Shown: positions 51,491 through 61,318 of the stretch, piece after piece
Position numbering within the stretch: the first letter of the stretch is position 1
How the letters are laid out: each line of letters opens with the position of its first letter
NCBI GenBank assembly: GCA_002104905.1
Contig: MCFE01000283.1
Coordinates: 39,449-103,448 of the forward strand
Direction of reading: 5' to 3'
DNA: 64,000 nucleotides
DNA from: Basidiobolus meristosporus CBS 931.73
Lineage: Eukaryota; Basidiobolomycota; Basidiobolomycetes; Basidiobolales; Basidiobolaceae
Notes under the pieces: generated by a model
What the model was told of the DNA's origin: nothing
Seen by the model: only the letters and a program-made list of their open reading frames with translations
The model's database searches: none
Position numbers and translations under genes: made by a program

Positions 51491-51580
51491 GAAATTTTCT
51501 CGCATTTCGTTGCCTAATCCCATAATATTGAAATCGACGAAACTAAATGTATTATATGTACTGTCGTAGACGGCAAACAT

Positions 51581-51640
51581 TGACTATGAAATAACCAGTG
51601 CCATTCCTGTGTGCACGCATCGTAGTACGAGTCGTTTTGC
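51581..51640 (+). repeat. Relic of the array spacer element
   Basis: tgactatgaaataaccagtg, cattcctgtgtgcacgcat and gtagtacgagtcgtttt match the array element degenerately. It shows that array-type sequence once extended to this side of the transposon block. Confidence 0.5.
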
Positions 51641-51929
51641 GTCTCACGAATAAGACAATCGTATGTTGACTTAAACGGCAATTTAACTCCCAAAATCGAT
51701 ACATTTATTTTAAAGTTCGATGGAGTAAGTATATAAACATTGAAACTGGCGCTCACAAGAGCTTACTGACATCCTAAAGTATCTTCAAATGTGGAGCGCT
51801 CCCATTTCTTTTGGTGTCTGTCGATTTTTTTGGACCAGTACACTGTATCTGCGATGGATTGATATTCAATGAGACTGTGAGAGTAGAGTAGTCGTGCAAA
51901 GAATGATTATTTGTTTTGCCTACCCAACA

Positions 51930-52376
51930 TCCTCAGTTTAGGTTGATTTATCTGTTGGGGGGAATTGTCTCTGCCAAGGGGTTGTGTATTGTACGACTTG
52001 AGTGGACTGCGTCAGAACGTAGCGATATGAAGAGCTATTATCTGGATTTTCGCTCCCTTTTGCTTGGCATATTCCAGCGCGTTGGCCCCACCCTCCAGGT
52101 CGAGAATGGGTCCTGCTTGATACTTGACATTGAAGCCTTTATTGCTGTTGGCATTAGCAATGTTCAGGTTATTGTGGTTTCTGGTCACGGTGGTCAAACC
52201 TGGCACAATAGCGGGGATTGAACATTGGACGACTTAACAACGTTTTGGTAGCAATCATTCGCATACTGTACACATGGTAAACTGCGATAATGAACCCTTC
52301 CATACTCGCGAGTGCATGGAGAGTAACCGCTGATTGCGGCAAGGTCTAGAATCACTGCTACGGTAATAAAGCGCAT
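51930..52376 (-). pseudogene. Family B pseudogene
   Basis: It starts at ATG 52376 with a decayed signal peptide (MRFITVAVILDLAAI…) followed by GYSPCTREYGRVHYRSLPC and SPLLCQV, then frameshifts at about 52195 into LTTVTRNHNNLNIANANSN and LEGGANALEYAKQKGA. It is most similar to the intact copy at 53829 (CTREY-RVHYRSLPC), not to the array copies. The C-terminal Cys unit is lost. Confidence 0.8.
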
Positions 52377-52763
52377 GTGGAGTGAATAACGTATTTGTGG
52401 GCTGGTATATAGGCTTGGCTGGACAAATTGCTATAACTTATTTCATGGATTAATCAGGTCATTACTCACACTATCGCTATGATACTTATATGCTGCCCTT
52501 GTATATTGTTGATGTGACACCACTTTGTGCTGCATATCCAATACTATACGAGATAATCCCTACTCCACCATGCCACTAAATTCCTTGAAAGTTACTGTTT
52601 CCGCACTTGCTCCTCTCCCGCAGCAATCTTTGTTACAACCGCAAATATCATTACCGCCCTTTTGCTGGGTAACCCCACAGACTAGGCTTAAGTTCTCCCG
52701 GCTTTTTCTGTCTTCTAAAAGCAATCCAGGGCGACAAAAAATATGTCGATCCCATGAGTTGCA

Positions 52764-53015
52764 TCAAGAACACGCTTTGCCACGCTTCCACTCTGTGTAC
52801 CTAGGCTTTGAGAAAGCTCCTGGATCATCCTCACGCATTCTGCGAACCTTACTTCCTGTCCAGAATGAAGATGGAAATTCTTCACTACACGCCTTTACGT
52901 TTTTATATAGCTCTACATACTCGGGGGTTGCCGTAGTATTGTGTTGGTTGCGTTCAAGAGGAGCGGCAAAAGAGGATGCAAGTATCAAAGCACTGGCTAA
53001 GAGGATATCTTGAGT
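52764..53015 (-). pseudogene. Secreted-type ORF lacking an ATG
   Basis: The minus-strand frame reads ILLASALILASSFAAPLERN, a typical signal-peptide hydrophobic core with an Ala-x-Ala-type cleavage site. About 65 mature residues follow (PEYVELYKNVKACSEEF, FWTGSKVRRMREDDPGAF) with two Cys, ending KACS and TGA. A TATAAA (minus, 53034-53039) lies just upstream, but no in-frame ATG exists between it and the hydrophobic core (the codons read CAA GAT ATC CTC). Either the start was lost or a short upstream exon is missed. The family is not recognised. Confidence 0.5.
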
Positions 53016-53357
53016 AGACACTCCTCTACGGCCTTTATATTCGTAATTATACCTTCTTGGTTTATAAGTCACACAACATGCAACTTTAATATTAATCACG
53101 TTTGGGATTTAAACAGTCTAGTTCATCCGGTATAAAGTAGTACTTTTCTTGGATTGGATTCATTACTAAGCCATATCTCTTACATTTGTGCATCGATAAC
53201 AACAGTGTCTTGAACGACCATTACTCACTACTCAGTATCATCTAGACAATTACGACAAAACAATAGGTAAAGATACTTTATGATGCTTGCTTCGAGTGAT
53301 GGTAGTACTTCAAGAATATTTCCTTTTAAACCCTTTCGTAAGGTCTAAGTACAAGCT

Positions 53358-53439
53358 GGTGAGGTGGCCGAGTGGTCTAAGGCGCTGCGTTCAGGTCGCA
53401 GTCTCTTCGGAGGCGTGGGTTCGAACCCCACCCTCATCA
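53358..53439 (+). tRNA. tRNA-Leu (anticodon CAG)
   Basis: A full cloverleaf can be drawn. The acceptor stem is GGTGAGG with CCTCATC (one G-T pair) and discriminator A at 53439. The D arm is TGGCCGAGTGGTCTAAGGC. The anticodon stem is CTGCG/CGCAG with loop TTCAGGT (anticodon CAG, 53392-53394). A long variable arm (TCTTCGGAGGC region) is typical of class II tRNAs, and the T arm is GTGGG-TTCGAAC-CCCAC. No intron is present. The A and B box promoter elements are internal (TGGCCGAGTGG, GGTTCGAACCC). Confidence 0.96.
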
Positions 53440-53828
53440 TCCATTTTACTCTTAGCTTGCACAAAAATGATAAGAGGAAATATCACAATGCTAACAGTCA
53501 TTGGGCAGTCTGTCAATCTCGAATCTTTGTATTACCAAAGTCAATCCGGTAACCCTGCCAGACATTCTCTCTAATATCAACCTTTTCGGTGGAGGGCAGC
53601 ATCACTAAAGACTGAGGGTGAGTATGTTAGTACGTAAGCGAATATCTAATATTAATGCCCGCAGTTCTGATAATGATACAGGTGTGTGCAAGCAAAGAGC
53701 ACTGGAGACACAGTTAATGATAATCACAAGTAACAACAAATATAAGAATGTCATTTCAATTTTATTGATTGAAGATTTTCAGTAATAGTGTGGTGATGGC
53801 TGCCTACATTTGAAGCATTGTCACCGCA

Positions 53829-54326
53829 CTAATTGTATTGAACATTTTGCTCTGGGCAATCTTCTACGCATTGCATTTCTGCGACAGGGGCCGTGTATTG
53901 TACATCTTGAGTGGGCTGCATCAGAACGTAGGGAGAGAAAGAACTATCTTCCGAGTGTTCCGCTCCCTTTTGCTTGGCGTATTCTAATGCGTTGGCCCCA
54001 CCCTCCAGTTCGAGACTGGGCCCTGCTTGATACTTGACATCGAAGCCTTTGTTGCTGTTGGCGTTAGCAATGTTCAGGTTATCGTGCTTTCTGGTCACCG
54101 TGGTGAAAACCTGGCGCAATAACGGGGATTGGACATTCGTCGTCTTAACGACAGGCAAAACTCGAGCGTTTTGGTAGCAATCGCTCGCATACTGTGCACA
54201 TGGTAAGCTGCGATAATGCACCCTTCTATACTCGCGAGTGCATGGAGAAGAACAGCCGATTGGGGCAGCAACGGCAACTTGAAGAGCGGCAAGGCCTAGA
54301 ATCACTGCTACGGTAGTAGAGCGCAT
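53829..54326 (-). CDS. Family B secreted protein, 165 aa, outside the array
   Basis: Intact. Signal peptide MRSTTVAVILGLAALQVAVA; four N-terminal Cys are kept (CSSPCTREYRRVHYRSLPC…C), as are the middle SPLLRQVFTTVTRKHDNLN and LEGGANALEYAKQKGAEH. The C-terminus has only one Cys unit (MQCVEDCPEQNVQYN) in place of the two and a bit in array copies, which explains the shorter length. It is about 350 bp from a family C gene in the same orientation, as in the array. It probably reflects the pre-amplification arrangement. Confidence 0.88.
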   Translation of the reverse strand: MRSTTVAVILGLAALQVAVAAPIGCSSPCTREYRRVHYRSLPCAQYASDCYQNARVLPVVKTTNVQSPLLRQVFTTVTRKHDNLNIANANSNKGFDVKYQAGPSLELEGGANALEYAKQKGAEHSEDSSFSPYVLMQPTQDVQYTAPVAEMQCVEDCPEQNVQYN

Positions 54327-54678
54327 GCTGAAGAATAGCTGAGAAATGAGTTAGTTGCATAGGCCGCTATATAGCATGGGAGGCTATATAATAAGGTTAA
54401 GTCGAGGGCATAAAGTGAGTCTTGTTACATTCTATAGACTTTATTGAGGAAGCCTGTAACATATAAAACACATGCACTGGAATGACAGCCTCTGTATATA
54501 TATATGGCTCTATCACCGCTGCCCATACTTCTCTTCAATACTCACAATGACATTGTGTACAACGATAAGTGCCACTGTTTCTGTGTGTGCATATCAGCAA
54601 ATTCTTGAGTACTGTACATCATCAGTATACCGAGTAATATGTTGCTCATTTTATTTCGTAAATTTACTTTCACTAGAC

Positions 54679-55203
54679 TTAATATCTGTTTCCACTGAAA
54701 TATCTAACTTTGAAGTGGCGACGAGCAGATCTCTTATACTTCTTGTACCCACCTCTAAGCGCACGCGCTGCTGGCTGAGTGATGATAATTTGTGGCTGTT
54801 GCTGCTTGGGCTGGTACAGGGTTTGGTCGATGACTTGCGCTTGGTCGAACTGGTTTGAGTTGGACAAGGCATTGGCTTTACTGGAGGAATGGCCATTGAT
54901 TTTGTCCAGCAAGGCTTGGGATGGTTGAAGATTGGAAATATCGAACCCTTGCAACCCAGAGGATCCTGGCTGCTCACCCGAAGTCTCGCTTGTCTGCATT
55001 GGCTCACTCATCTCCGAATCATCACCCTCCTCACTTGACGGCTGGTATTCTTGACTGGGGGCCGAAGTGTCCTGATAACAAGCACCCTGTTGTTCGACGC
55101 ATGGCTCATTGGTGAAGGCTACCTGGGAGTCACCGAGTGGGGTAGCGGAGATTGCTTGCAACGAAGCGATGGCGGAAACTAGCAAGAGGAAGGAAAGCTG
55201 CAT
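54679..55203 (-). CDS. Family C secreted protein, 174 aa, outside the array
   Basis: Start chosen at MQLSF (55203), which aligns with MQLTL of the array copies; an in-frame ATG 21 bp upstream (55224) would add MRLHQPV. Signal peptide about residues 1-21 (…LQAISA). Two Cys follow (PCVEQQGAC), with an acidic but shorter region, the core ALSNSNQFDQ and DQTLYQP fully conserved, KQQQPQIIITQP, and the tail KKYKRSARRHFKVRYFSGNRY. The core and tail are far more conserved than the rest when compared with array copies, which points to functional constraint there. Confidence 0.88.
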   Translation of the reverse strand: MQLSFLLLVSAIASLQAISATPLGDSQVAFTNEPCVEQQGACYQDTSAPSQEYQPSSEEGDDSEMSEPMQTSETSGEQPGSSGLQGFDISNLQPSQALLDKINGHSSSKANALSNSNQFDQAQVIDQTLYQPKQQQPQIIITQPAARALRGGYKKYKRSARRHFKVRYFSGNRY

Positions 55204-55224
55204 GACTGGCTGGTGGAGTCTCAT

Positions 55225-56541
55225 GCGAATTTTGCCGATTTATATCACCTCGATCCCACTCAATTAGGCTTCGTTCATAGCACTTGCTTTATGCGAGCTA
55301 GATTGATTTAACCTTTGCTACTTTACCTCTTCGTACCAAGGCTACACAGTATAGGTTGCACTTCAAAGTGTGAAGAATGAGGGAGATCTGGTCAATGATA
55401 TCCTTAATATCGTTCAAAATTCTCTCAGTTTTTGCAATAACTATCCGTGTTAGTAAGGACTTCGGTAATTTTTTACTAATGAGCTTAAGTGTTACCGTCG
55501 AGAAAGTCCAAGGTCATTGCGGTCAATTTCAATGGGGTTTGGTACTCCTTTGTATCAGTGTAGTACTGTGAGCTTAACATGCACTTTTGGCATTGTTATT
55601 CCATCTTTAAGGCAAGTATCTCTTACGATAGTCCTGTCATTGCCTGGAAGGTATTGTCCTTTGGTAGTGCTGTTTTCTTGCTATACACATGCTTAAATAT
55701 ATTGCTGATCTGACCCTGCCGCAACTGGAGAGCAGCCACCACAGTCAAGCTTTGGGGCAGGCGTATCAAATTAACCTGTTATTACAAGAACCTAGGGTTG
55801 TCGCTGATTGGTGAACAATACGACTGTCTTGGGGTGTACAGCACAGTACAGGCAAGAATAAATTGATCAGCTGTTTGCCAAGAGTTGGGGATATTGAGTG
55901 GATAGTGCTTGGGATAGTTGAGGCTGCCTTGGAATTTCTTGTTGTAGTACACGCGTTTTCAATTAGTTATTTGTCAAGAAACAAGCCAAATGTGCCTGTT
56001 CACTTTATTTGTGTTACGCATTATCTATGCTGCTACCATTGATAGCTTGGATGGCGATGCTTTCTTGCAAGACACATGCACTTATCTATTGCAAACTTTA
56101 CCCTGCCACAGATGGAGTACAGCGTCGGATTAAGAGCTCAGCCACCGACTACCACGGTCATTCTTTTGGGCAGGTAGATTATATAACCTGTTATTTCAAG
56201 AACAGACTCATTGCTGATTGGTGCAAATCCTTGTCACCAATGACCGGCATGGTGCATAGAGACGGTGCCGGCATGAAGGAAATATTCATGGATGTGTTTA
56301 GCTAGTACTGGTTTCCTCAGGTAATATTGCAGATTTGGCCTCAACTGTAACCATTCATGATTTCTGGATCATTTCTCCAAGCTTGGCCTAAGACTCAGCA
56401 CTTTAGGTGGGAAGCCGCTATACTTAGTAGAAAAGGGCACATGAAGCAGCCAACACTAAGCCACCACTTGGATAAGGTGATATAAAGCAGCAGGTGTGGG
56501 CTTGTTAGTCTCAAGACTTATTGCACTCCACTTCCTCAGCC
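55225..56541. repeat. Gene-free stretch with a diverged tandem duplication
   Basis: Sequence at about 55670-55830 (acacatgctta…, cctgttattacaagaac…, cgctgattggtg) is repeated with divergence at 56060-56230 (acacatgcactta…, cctgttatttcaagaac…, tgctgattggtg), an offset of roughly 380 bp. No coding sequence is recognised. A TATA-like gatataaagcagcag lies at about 56480, upstream of the next ORF. Confidence 0.45.
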
Positions 56542-56760
56542 ATGGTATCCGATCAAGAAGCCCGTTTGTATTCTGCCGATGTCAGAGAAGAAATTGCCAG
56601 AGCCAAGAGAGCTAACAACGGAAACTACGCCTCAGTCACAGTCAAAGGGATTCGCTGGACTTGGAGAGGACCCGGAACTGGCGAGCTGTCCTTCAAGCAG
56701 ATCCTCGAAGGGAGAAAGGGGACCGCCTGCGTGGATAGCCAGACTTGGATAATCTCGTAG
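56542..56760 (+). CDS. Small ORF, 72 aa, first of a duplicated pair
   Basis: ATG start (MVSDQEARLYSADVREE), preceded about 60 bp upstream by gatataaagcagcag. The N-terminal half is charged and helical (EEIARAKRANNGNYAS); the second half is Gly/Trp/Lys-rich. It stops at TAG after WIIS, yet beyond the stop the same frame is open for 21 codons (GLVGACVAGGLLEML…), a hydrophobic tail that is conserved in the second copy. No family is recognised and no signal peptide is seen. Confidence 0.5.
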   Translation: MVSDQEARLYSADVREEIARAKRANNGNYASVTVKGIRWTWRGPGTGELSFKQILEGRKGTACVDSQTWIIS

Positions 56761-57519
56761 GGTTTGGTTGGTGCTTGCGTAGCCGGTGGACTCTTGGAGA
56801 TGTTGCTGTTAAGGATATTTAGCTGAAACATTGCGAAATAAATTCATCCAAATCCGCATTCCTTTGACCTAGCTGTGATATGCTCAATGATGCAAAAAGA
56901 ATTGCATTACAAACATCCAGCACATTTGCTACCTCAAGTCCACATAACAGTGACATTTGGTACCTTAAGCCTTGCACTTCCACAGTTTTCAACGATATAT
57001 TACAAGTCACTGGAATATCCAATCCTCAATGCGTATTTTCTAAATCGTTGCATTATTAAGTCGGTGTGAATCTTCCCTTTAATAACTTATTGCATGGTTA
57101 AGCCGTGTACGTGTAACCATCAGTCCATGGAGATGTTGGGGCTGCACCGTCTTGGCTGTATAACTTACTGAGTGTCATTGTTGCAAGAGATAACAAGTGT
57201 GGATATTGGATAATATATACTGATTGTCGTGGGTGTCTTTGGCTTCACCACAGTTGGCCATCCAGTCTTTGCATCTGGTTCATGCCATGCTTGACCAATC
57301 CACTCAATATAAGCAACTATTCATCTGGAAGGTGCGTGGATGGTTTGTTACCGGTGTACAGTCAATCTGGATTGCTTGCTATAAATTGTTGCGGGCTGTA
57401 TGGAAGAAGTGAGGCGTCAAAATGCCGTAGTATTGAGTCACCGTCTGGGCGGGATAGATATAAAGCAGCAGTTGTGGACTTGTCTGTCTTAAGACTTATT
57501 GCACTCCACTTCCTCAGCC

Positions 57520-57744
57520 ATGATATCTGATCAAGAAGCCCGTTTGTACTCTGCTGATGTCAGAGAAGAAATTGCCAGAGCCAAGAGAGCTAACAACGGA
57601 AACTACGCCTCAGTCACAGTGAAAGGGATTTGCTGGACTTGGAGAGGACTCGGAACTGGCGAACTTTCCTTCAAGCAGATCCTCAAAGGGAGAAAGGGGA
57701 CCGCCTGCGTGGATAGGTTTGGTTGGTGCCTACATAGCCGGTAG
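57520..57744 (+). CDS. Small ORF, 74 aa, second of a duplicated pair
   Basis: It is nearly identical to 56542-56760 for the first 66 codons (MISDQEARLYSADVREE…), including promoter and leader (gatataaagcagcag). A 23-bp deletion after ACVD changes the frame, so it ends DRFGWCLHSR. The hydrophobic tail sequence (LVGAYIAGRLLEML) is still open but in another frame. It is probably a decaying or alternatively spliced duplicate. Confidence 0.45.
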   Translation: MISDQEARLYSADVREEIARAKRANNGNYASVTVKGICWTWRGLGTGELSFKQILKGRKGTACVDRFGWCLHSR

Positions 57745-58585
57745 ACTCTTGGAGATGTTGCTGTTAAGGATATTTAGCTGAAGCATTGTGAAGTAATAAA
57801 CATTCCTTTGACCCAGCTGTATTATGCTCATTGCACTTTATTAAATATATGTGAATTGCTATTTTGATTGTCTAAGTGTGCAACTGCCATGTACAGGCTA
57901 AACTTGCAGCTTTCAGTATCTCAGGTTCTATTGTTTTTACAGACAAAGATAAATATTTTCTCGGGGGTGAATAGGCTGAACATCCTTTCCACAAGACTTG
58001 GTAATATGTTATCGTGAAATTCACACTTACCAGGTGTGGGGCAAGTATTACTGTTGTCCAAGGTTGATGATTCTGTGAACAGAATAGGAAATTTCAAAGG
58101 CGCCTTCATTATACCTTTTTCGAATAACCGTCATACAGATACAACACGCTTTACGATACAGTTGAAAGATAAAGATGTGATATCGAAGAGTGTTATTGTA
58201 GGGATGTGTAGAGTTCAAGAGTGAATGGCAACTACTTCAACGAATATTCTTGGCGTATTTTTAGTTGCAGTGGAGAGTATTTCTTCAGATACCGGGAGCA
58301 AAAACGGATATTTTGAATAAACATTAAAGTGATTTAATGGTATCACGGGCCCTGATCTTGGGGGAATAAATAGTCACATACGTCTACTAGTGTATTTATG
58401 CTTATTGTCCAGCATCCACCAGAGGTTTTTGACAGAGTAGCACTGTTATTTATACCGTTGTAAATGATGTGTAGCATGTATGGTTAGAATACCCCAACAT
58501 ACACTGTTTACTTCTTTATACAGCTACTTTGTATACTTGCATTATTTCTAGCATTCAACATTGAACGTAATAGATTTATTAATCA
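57745..58585. other. Intergenic, no gene recognised
   Basis: Short frames only, with no homologues in the window. It includes the 3' flank of the six-Cys gene at its right end. Confidence 0.4.
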
Positions 58586-58783
58586 TCAGATACAGCATCT
58601 CTGGCCAGACTTGCATCCAGTATCCCAGAACACGGATCTCCAACCGGTGGGGCAGCTACCGGAAACGCACAAGGAGCCTCTTGAGTTCCCTTGGGCTTGG
58701 CACGAGAGAGCATCTACGGAGCCGGAACTGGAGCTGGCCACAAGGAAGGCGACCATCAAGGAGACTGCAAATTTCTTCATCAT
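58586..58783 (-). CDS. Six-cysteine secreted peptide, 65 aa
   Basis: Intact single exon starting with two consecutive ATG codons. Signal peptide about residues 1-25 (MMKKFAVSLMVAFLVASSSS… cleavage near VDA). The mature peptide of about 40 residues has six Cys at 28, 39, 44, 57, 63 and 64 (spacing C-x10-C-x4-C-x12-C-x5-CC), compatible with three disulphides. A TATA-like gcctatatatt (minus) is about 55 bp upstream. Two further copies follow at 59845 and 61121. It is a typical size and layout for a fungal small secreted Cys-rich protein; no specific family or activity is recognised. Confidence 0.8.
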   Translation of the reverse strand: MMKKFAVSLMVAFLVASSSSGSVDALSCQAQGNSRGSLCVSGSCPTGWRSVFWDTGCKSGQRCCI

Positions 58784-59844
58784 TGTTTTGATTGAGAGAT
58801 TAGTGTGTGAATGATGTCTAGCAGCAAGGTTAGCTCAATATATAGGCGTCATTTCCACATTGCTGCACATACTTTTGTCAATAGTCGCTGTGGCTAGCTC
58901 TACGAATGGTTGTACAAGAGAAGAAGGTTACCTCGGTAATGTAAACCAGTTCCAGGAAATTATATGTATTGATGGCCAACATCAAAAGAGCAGTAGCATT
59001 TACATGGTATTTCTTGTATGGCATAGTGTCACCTCTTTGTTCATACATATAAATGATGCGGCAATAATATGCAAAATCAAAGGTAGCAATCCTTGAACTG
59101 GGCTACTCATCACATTTTGTGCCACACAGCTTTTGCCGTGCAATACACTCATCTACGAAGAATGTTCTAAATGCAGTACCACACGGCTGAAAGTAAGCCT
59201 TCCCTGTTATTTTCAAGTGTAGAACTACTTTGCCGATAGTTCAATAGATAATTTATTAGGTAGATACAACATCTTTGGTGTCCCGGAATACCAACCTTTT
59301 ACCAATACCTGAAGGGCGCAAGTAGAGAGTGTCAACACAGCTGGCCTCAATAATGGCAGGTAAGGAGAGTTGTAATCTGTAAAGTAAACAAGTACTCTTG
59401 AAGCATGTGCAATATAGGTCATTACGTACACTGCTAATTATCCTTCCTCTGTGCAAAGCACTCACTCAGCGGTTGTTGTGGCTAGGCAGTCTGTAACAAT
59501 GGAATATGTAAACCAGCTCTATACACAAATAGCAATGTAATGGTTACATTCACTCTACTTATTGACAGTTATAGCAATCATGAATATGCAGCATTGTTGC
59601 TTATACAGTGTAAATGATATATAGCACTGTGGCGAACAACAGTTCAATAGATGGTTCCCAATACAGTTGCACATATTAAGCCCCAAAGATGAGACCAGCA
59701 TATTTTGCTACACTATTGGCTCCCATTATACTGCTATATAGTTGCTTCTTAAGCACTAATCTCCGTATATACAATACGGCTTGTCTCTAGCATCTGCATT
59801 GTCATGTGTACGCTCCACATTGAACGTATTGGATTTATTGATTA
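58784..59844. repeat. Flanking repeat of the six-Cys gene unit
   Basis: The promoter-proximal part (cctatatattgagctaacct on minus, gctgtggctagctctac) is repeated after each six-Cys copy. A module at 59240-59470 (ggtagatacaacatctttgg … cttcctctgtgcaaa) recurs at 60740-60970. It holds a 69-codon minus-strand frame that is open in both copies (TCLLY, LSLPA, EASCVDTLYLRPS) but lacks an ATG. Confidence 0.5.
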
Positions 59845-60040
59845 TCAGATACAGCATCTCTGGCCAGATTTGCATCCGGTATCCCAGAATACTGATCTCC
59901 AACCGGTGGGGCAGCCACCGGAAACGCACAAGGAGCCTCTTGAGTTCCTTGGGCTTGGCACGAGAGAGCATCTACGGAGCCGGAACTGGAGCTGGCCACA
60001 AGAAAGGCAACCATCAGGGAGACTGCAAACTTCTCATCAT
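59845..60040 (-). pseudogene. Six-cysteine peptide pseudogene
   Basis: Colinear with the copy at 58586 but with two single-base deletions: one directly after the start (aacttctcatcat for aatttcttcatcat) and one in gagttccttgggc (gagttcccttgggc in the intact copies). Together they do not restore the frame. The promoter region is conserved. Confidence 0.85.
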
Positions 60041-61120
60041 TGTTTTGATTGAGAGATTAGTGTGTGAATGATGTCTAGCAGCAGGGTTGGCTCAATATAT
60101 AGGCGTCATTTCCACATTGTTGTACATACTTTTGTCAATAGTTCGCTGTGGCTAGCTCTACAAATGATTGTACATGAGAAGAAGGCTACCTGGGTAATGT
60201 AAACCAGTTCCACAGAGCTGCAGCATTGAGATGATGTTAATACACAAAAATAAATTGGCAATCCATGAACCGGGTTGCTCATCAGACATGCTATTGTGTA
60301 GTGGTAGTCCTACACCAATAAAGCATCTTTGGCCTCTAACTGGAAAGTAAATCAAGACCTCAAGATGCATAGACAATCTCGATAATTACGTTTACTGTAA
60401 CATGTACATTCCATGACTGTTGTGGCTAAGCAGTCTGTGACAACGGAATGAGTGTGGGTACATTGATTACAGTCAAATCTACCATTTGAGACTTAAAGCG
60501 GTAATGATATTCAATCGGGATATGCAAAGTCCTAGGTAACACTGTCGCTTATAAAGCATAAATGAATCTTGATTTTTAGGCCTAGATGCTGCTATTTGCA
60601 ATAACACGCAAGTATTTGATATAACTTTAGTGTTTGTAACGACTTGCATTGATTTTGCTACAAGTAAATATAGATATGAGATTGCTGTCCCACTTGGGAA
60701 TTGAAATATGTTGTATTCTTTACAACGACTTACCCGATAATTCATTAGATAATTTATTAGGTAGATACAACATCTTTGGTGTTCCGGAATATCAAACTTT
60801 GACTTGTGTCTGAAGGGCGCAAGTAGAGAGTGTCAACACAACTGGCCTCCATACTGGCAGGTAAGGAAAGTTGTAATATGTAAAGTAAGCAAGTCCTCTT
60901 GACGCATGAGCAATATAGGTCATTATGTACACTGTTACTTATCCTTCCTCTGTGCAAAACACTCACTCACATAAAGAGGAGGCAAACATATTTTGCTACA
61001 CTTTGGCTATATAGTTGCTGCTTGCTTCTTAAGCGCCAATCTCCGAATACTCTGTCCTGTTTCTAGCATCTGCATTATTGTGTGTAAATTCAACATTGAA
61101 CATATTGGATTTATTAACTC
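60041..61120. repeat. Flanking repeat of the six-Cys gene unit, second
   Basis: Repeats the flank at 58784 (gcgtcatttccacattgttg…) and carries the second copy of the 69-codon frame module at 60757-60966 (SVLHRGRI…, EASCVDTLYLRPS), again without ATG. No other gene is seen. Confidence 0.5.
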
Positions 61121-61318
61121 TCAGATACAGCATCTTTGGCCAGACTTGCATCCAGTATCCCAGAACACGGATCTCCAACCGGTGGGGCAGCCACCGGAAA
61201 CGCACAAGGAGCCTCTTGAGTTCCCTTGGGCTTGGCACGAGAGAGCATCTACGGAGCCGGAACTGGAGCTGGCCACAAGGAAGGCGACCATCAAGGAGAC
61301 CGCAAGTTTCTTCATCAT
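61121..61318 (-). CDS. Six-cysteine secreted peptide, 65 aa
   Basis: Intact. It differs from the 58586 copy at only two residues (L for F at position 5 and G for S at position 43). All six Cys and the CCI end are kept. The offset from copy 2 is about 1.28 kb and copies 1 and 2 are about 1.26 kb apart, giving a tandem triplication in one orientation. Confidence 0.8.
   Translation of the reverse strand: MMKKLAVSLMVAFLVASSSSGSVDALSCQAQGNSRGSLCVSGGCPTGWRSVFWDTGCKSGQRCCI

Noticed and set aside
52525-53013. 162-codon plus-strand frame
   Set aside because: It lies opposite the secreted-type minus frame and has no signal peptide, domain or homologue. The minus strand has the TATA box and hydrophobic core.
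53364-53574. Open frames of 62 and 95 codons over the tRNA-Leu gene
   Set aside because: They overlap a complete tRNA cloverleaf and have no independent support.
58561-58814. Plus-strand frames over the six-Cys genes (also at 59781-60071 and 60993-61349)
   Set aside because: Antisense to a gene with signal peptide and conserved Cys; they change frame between copies.
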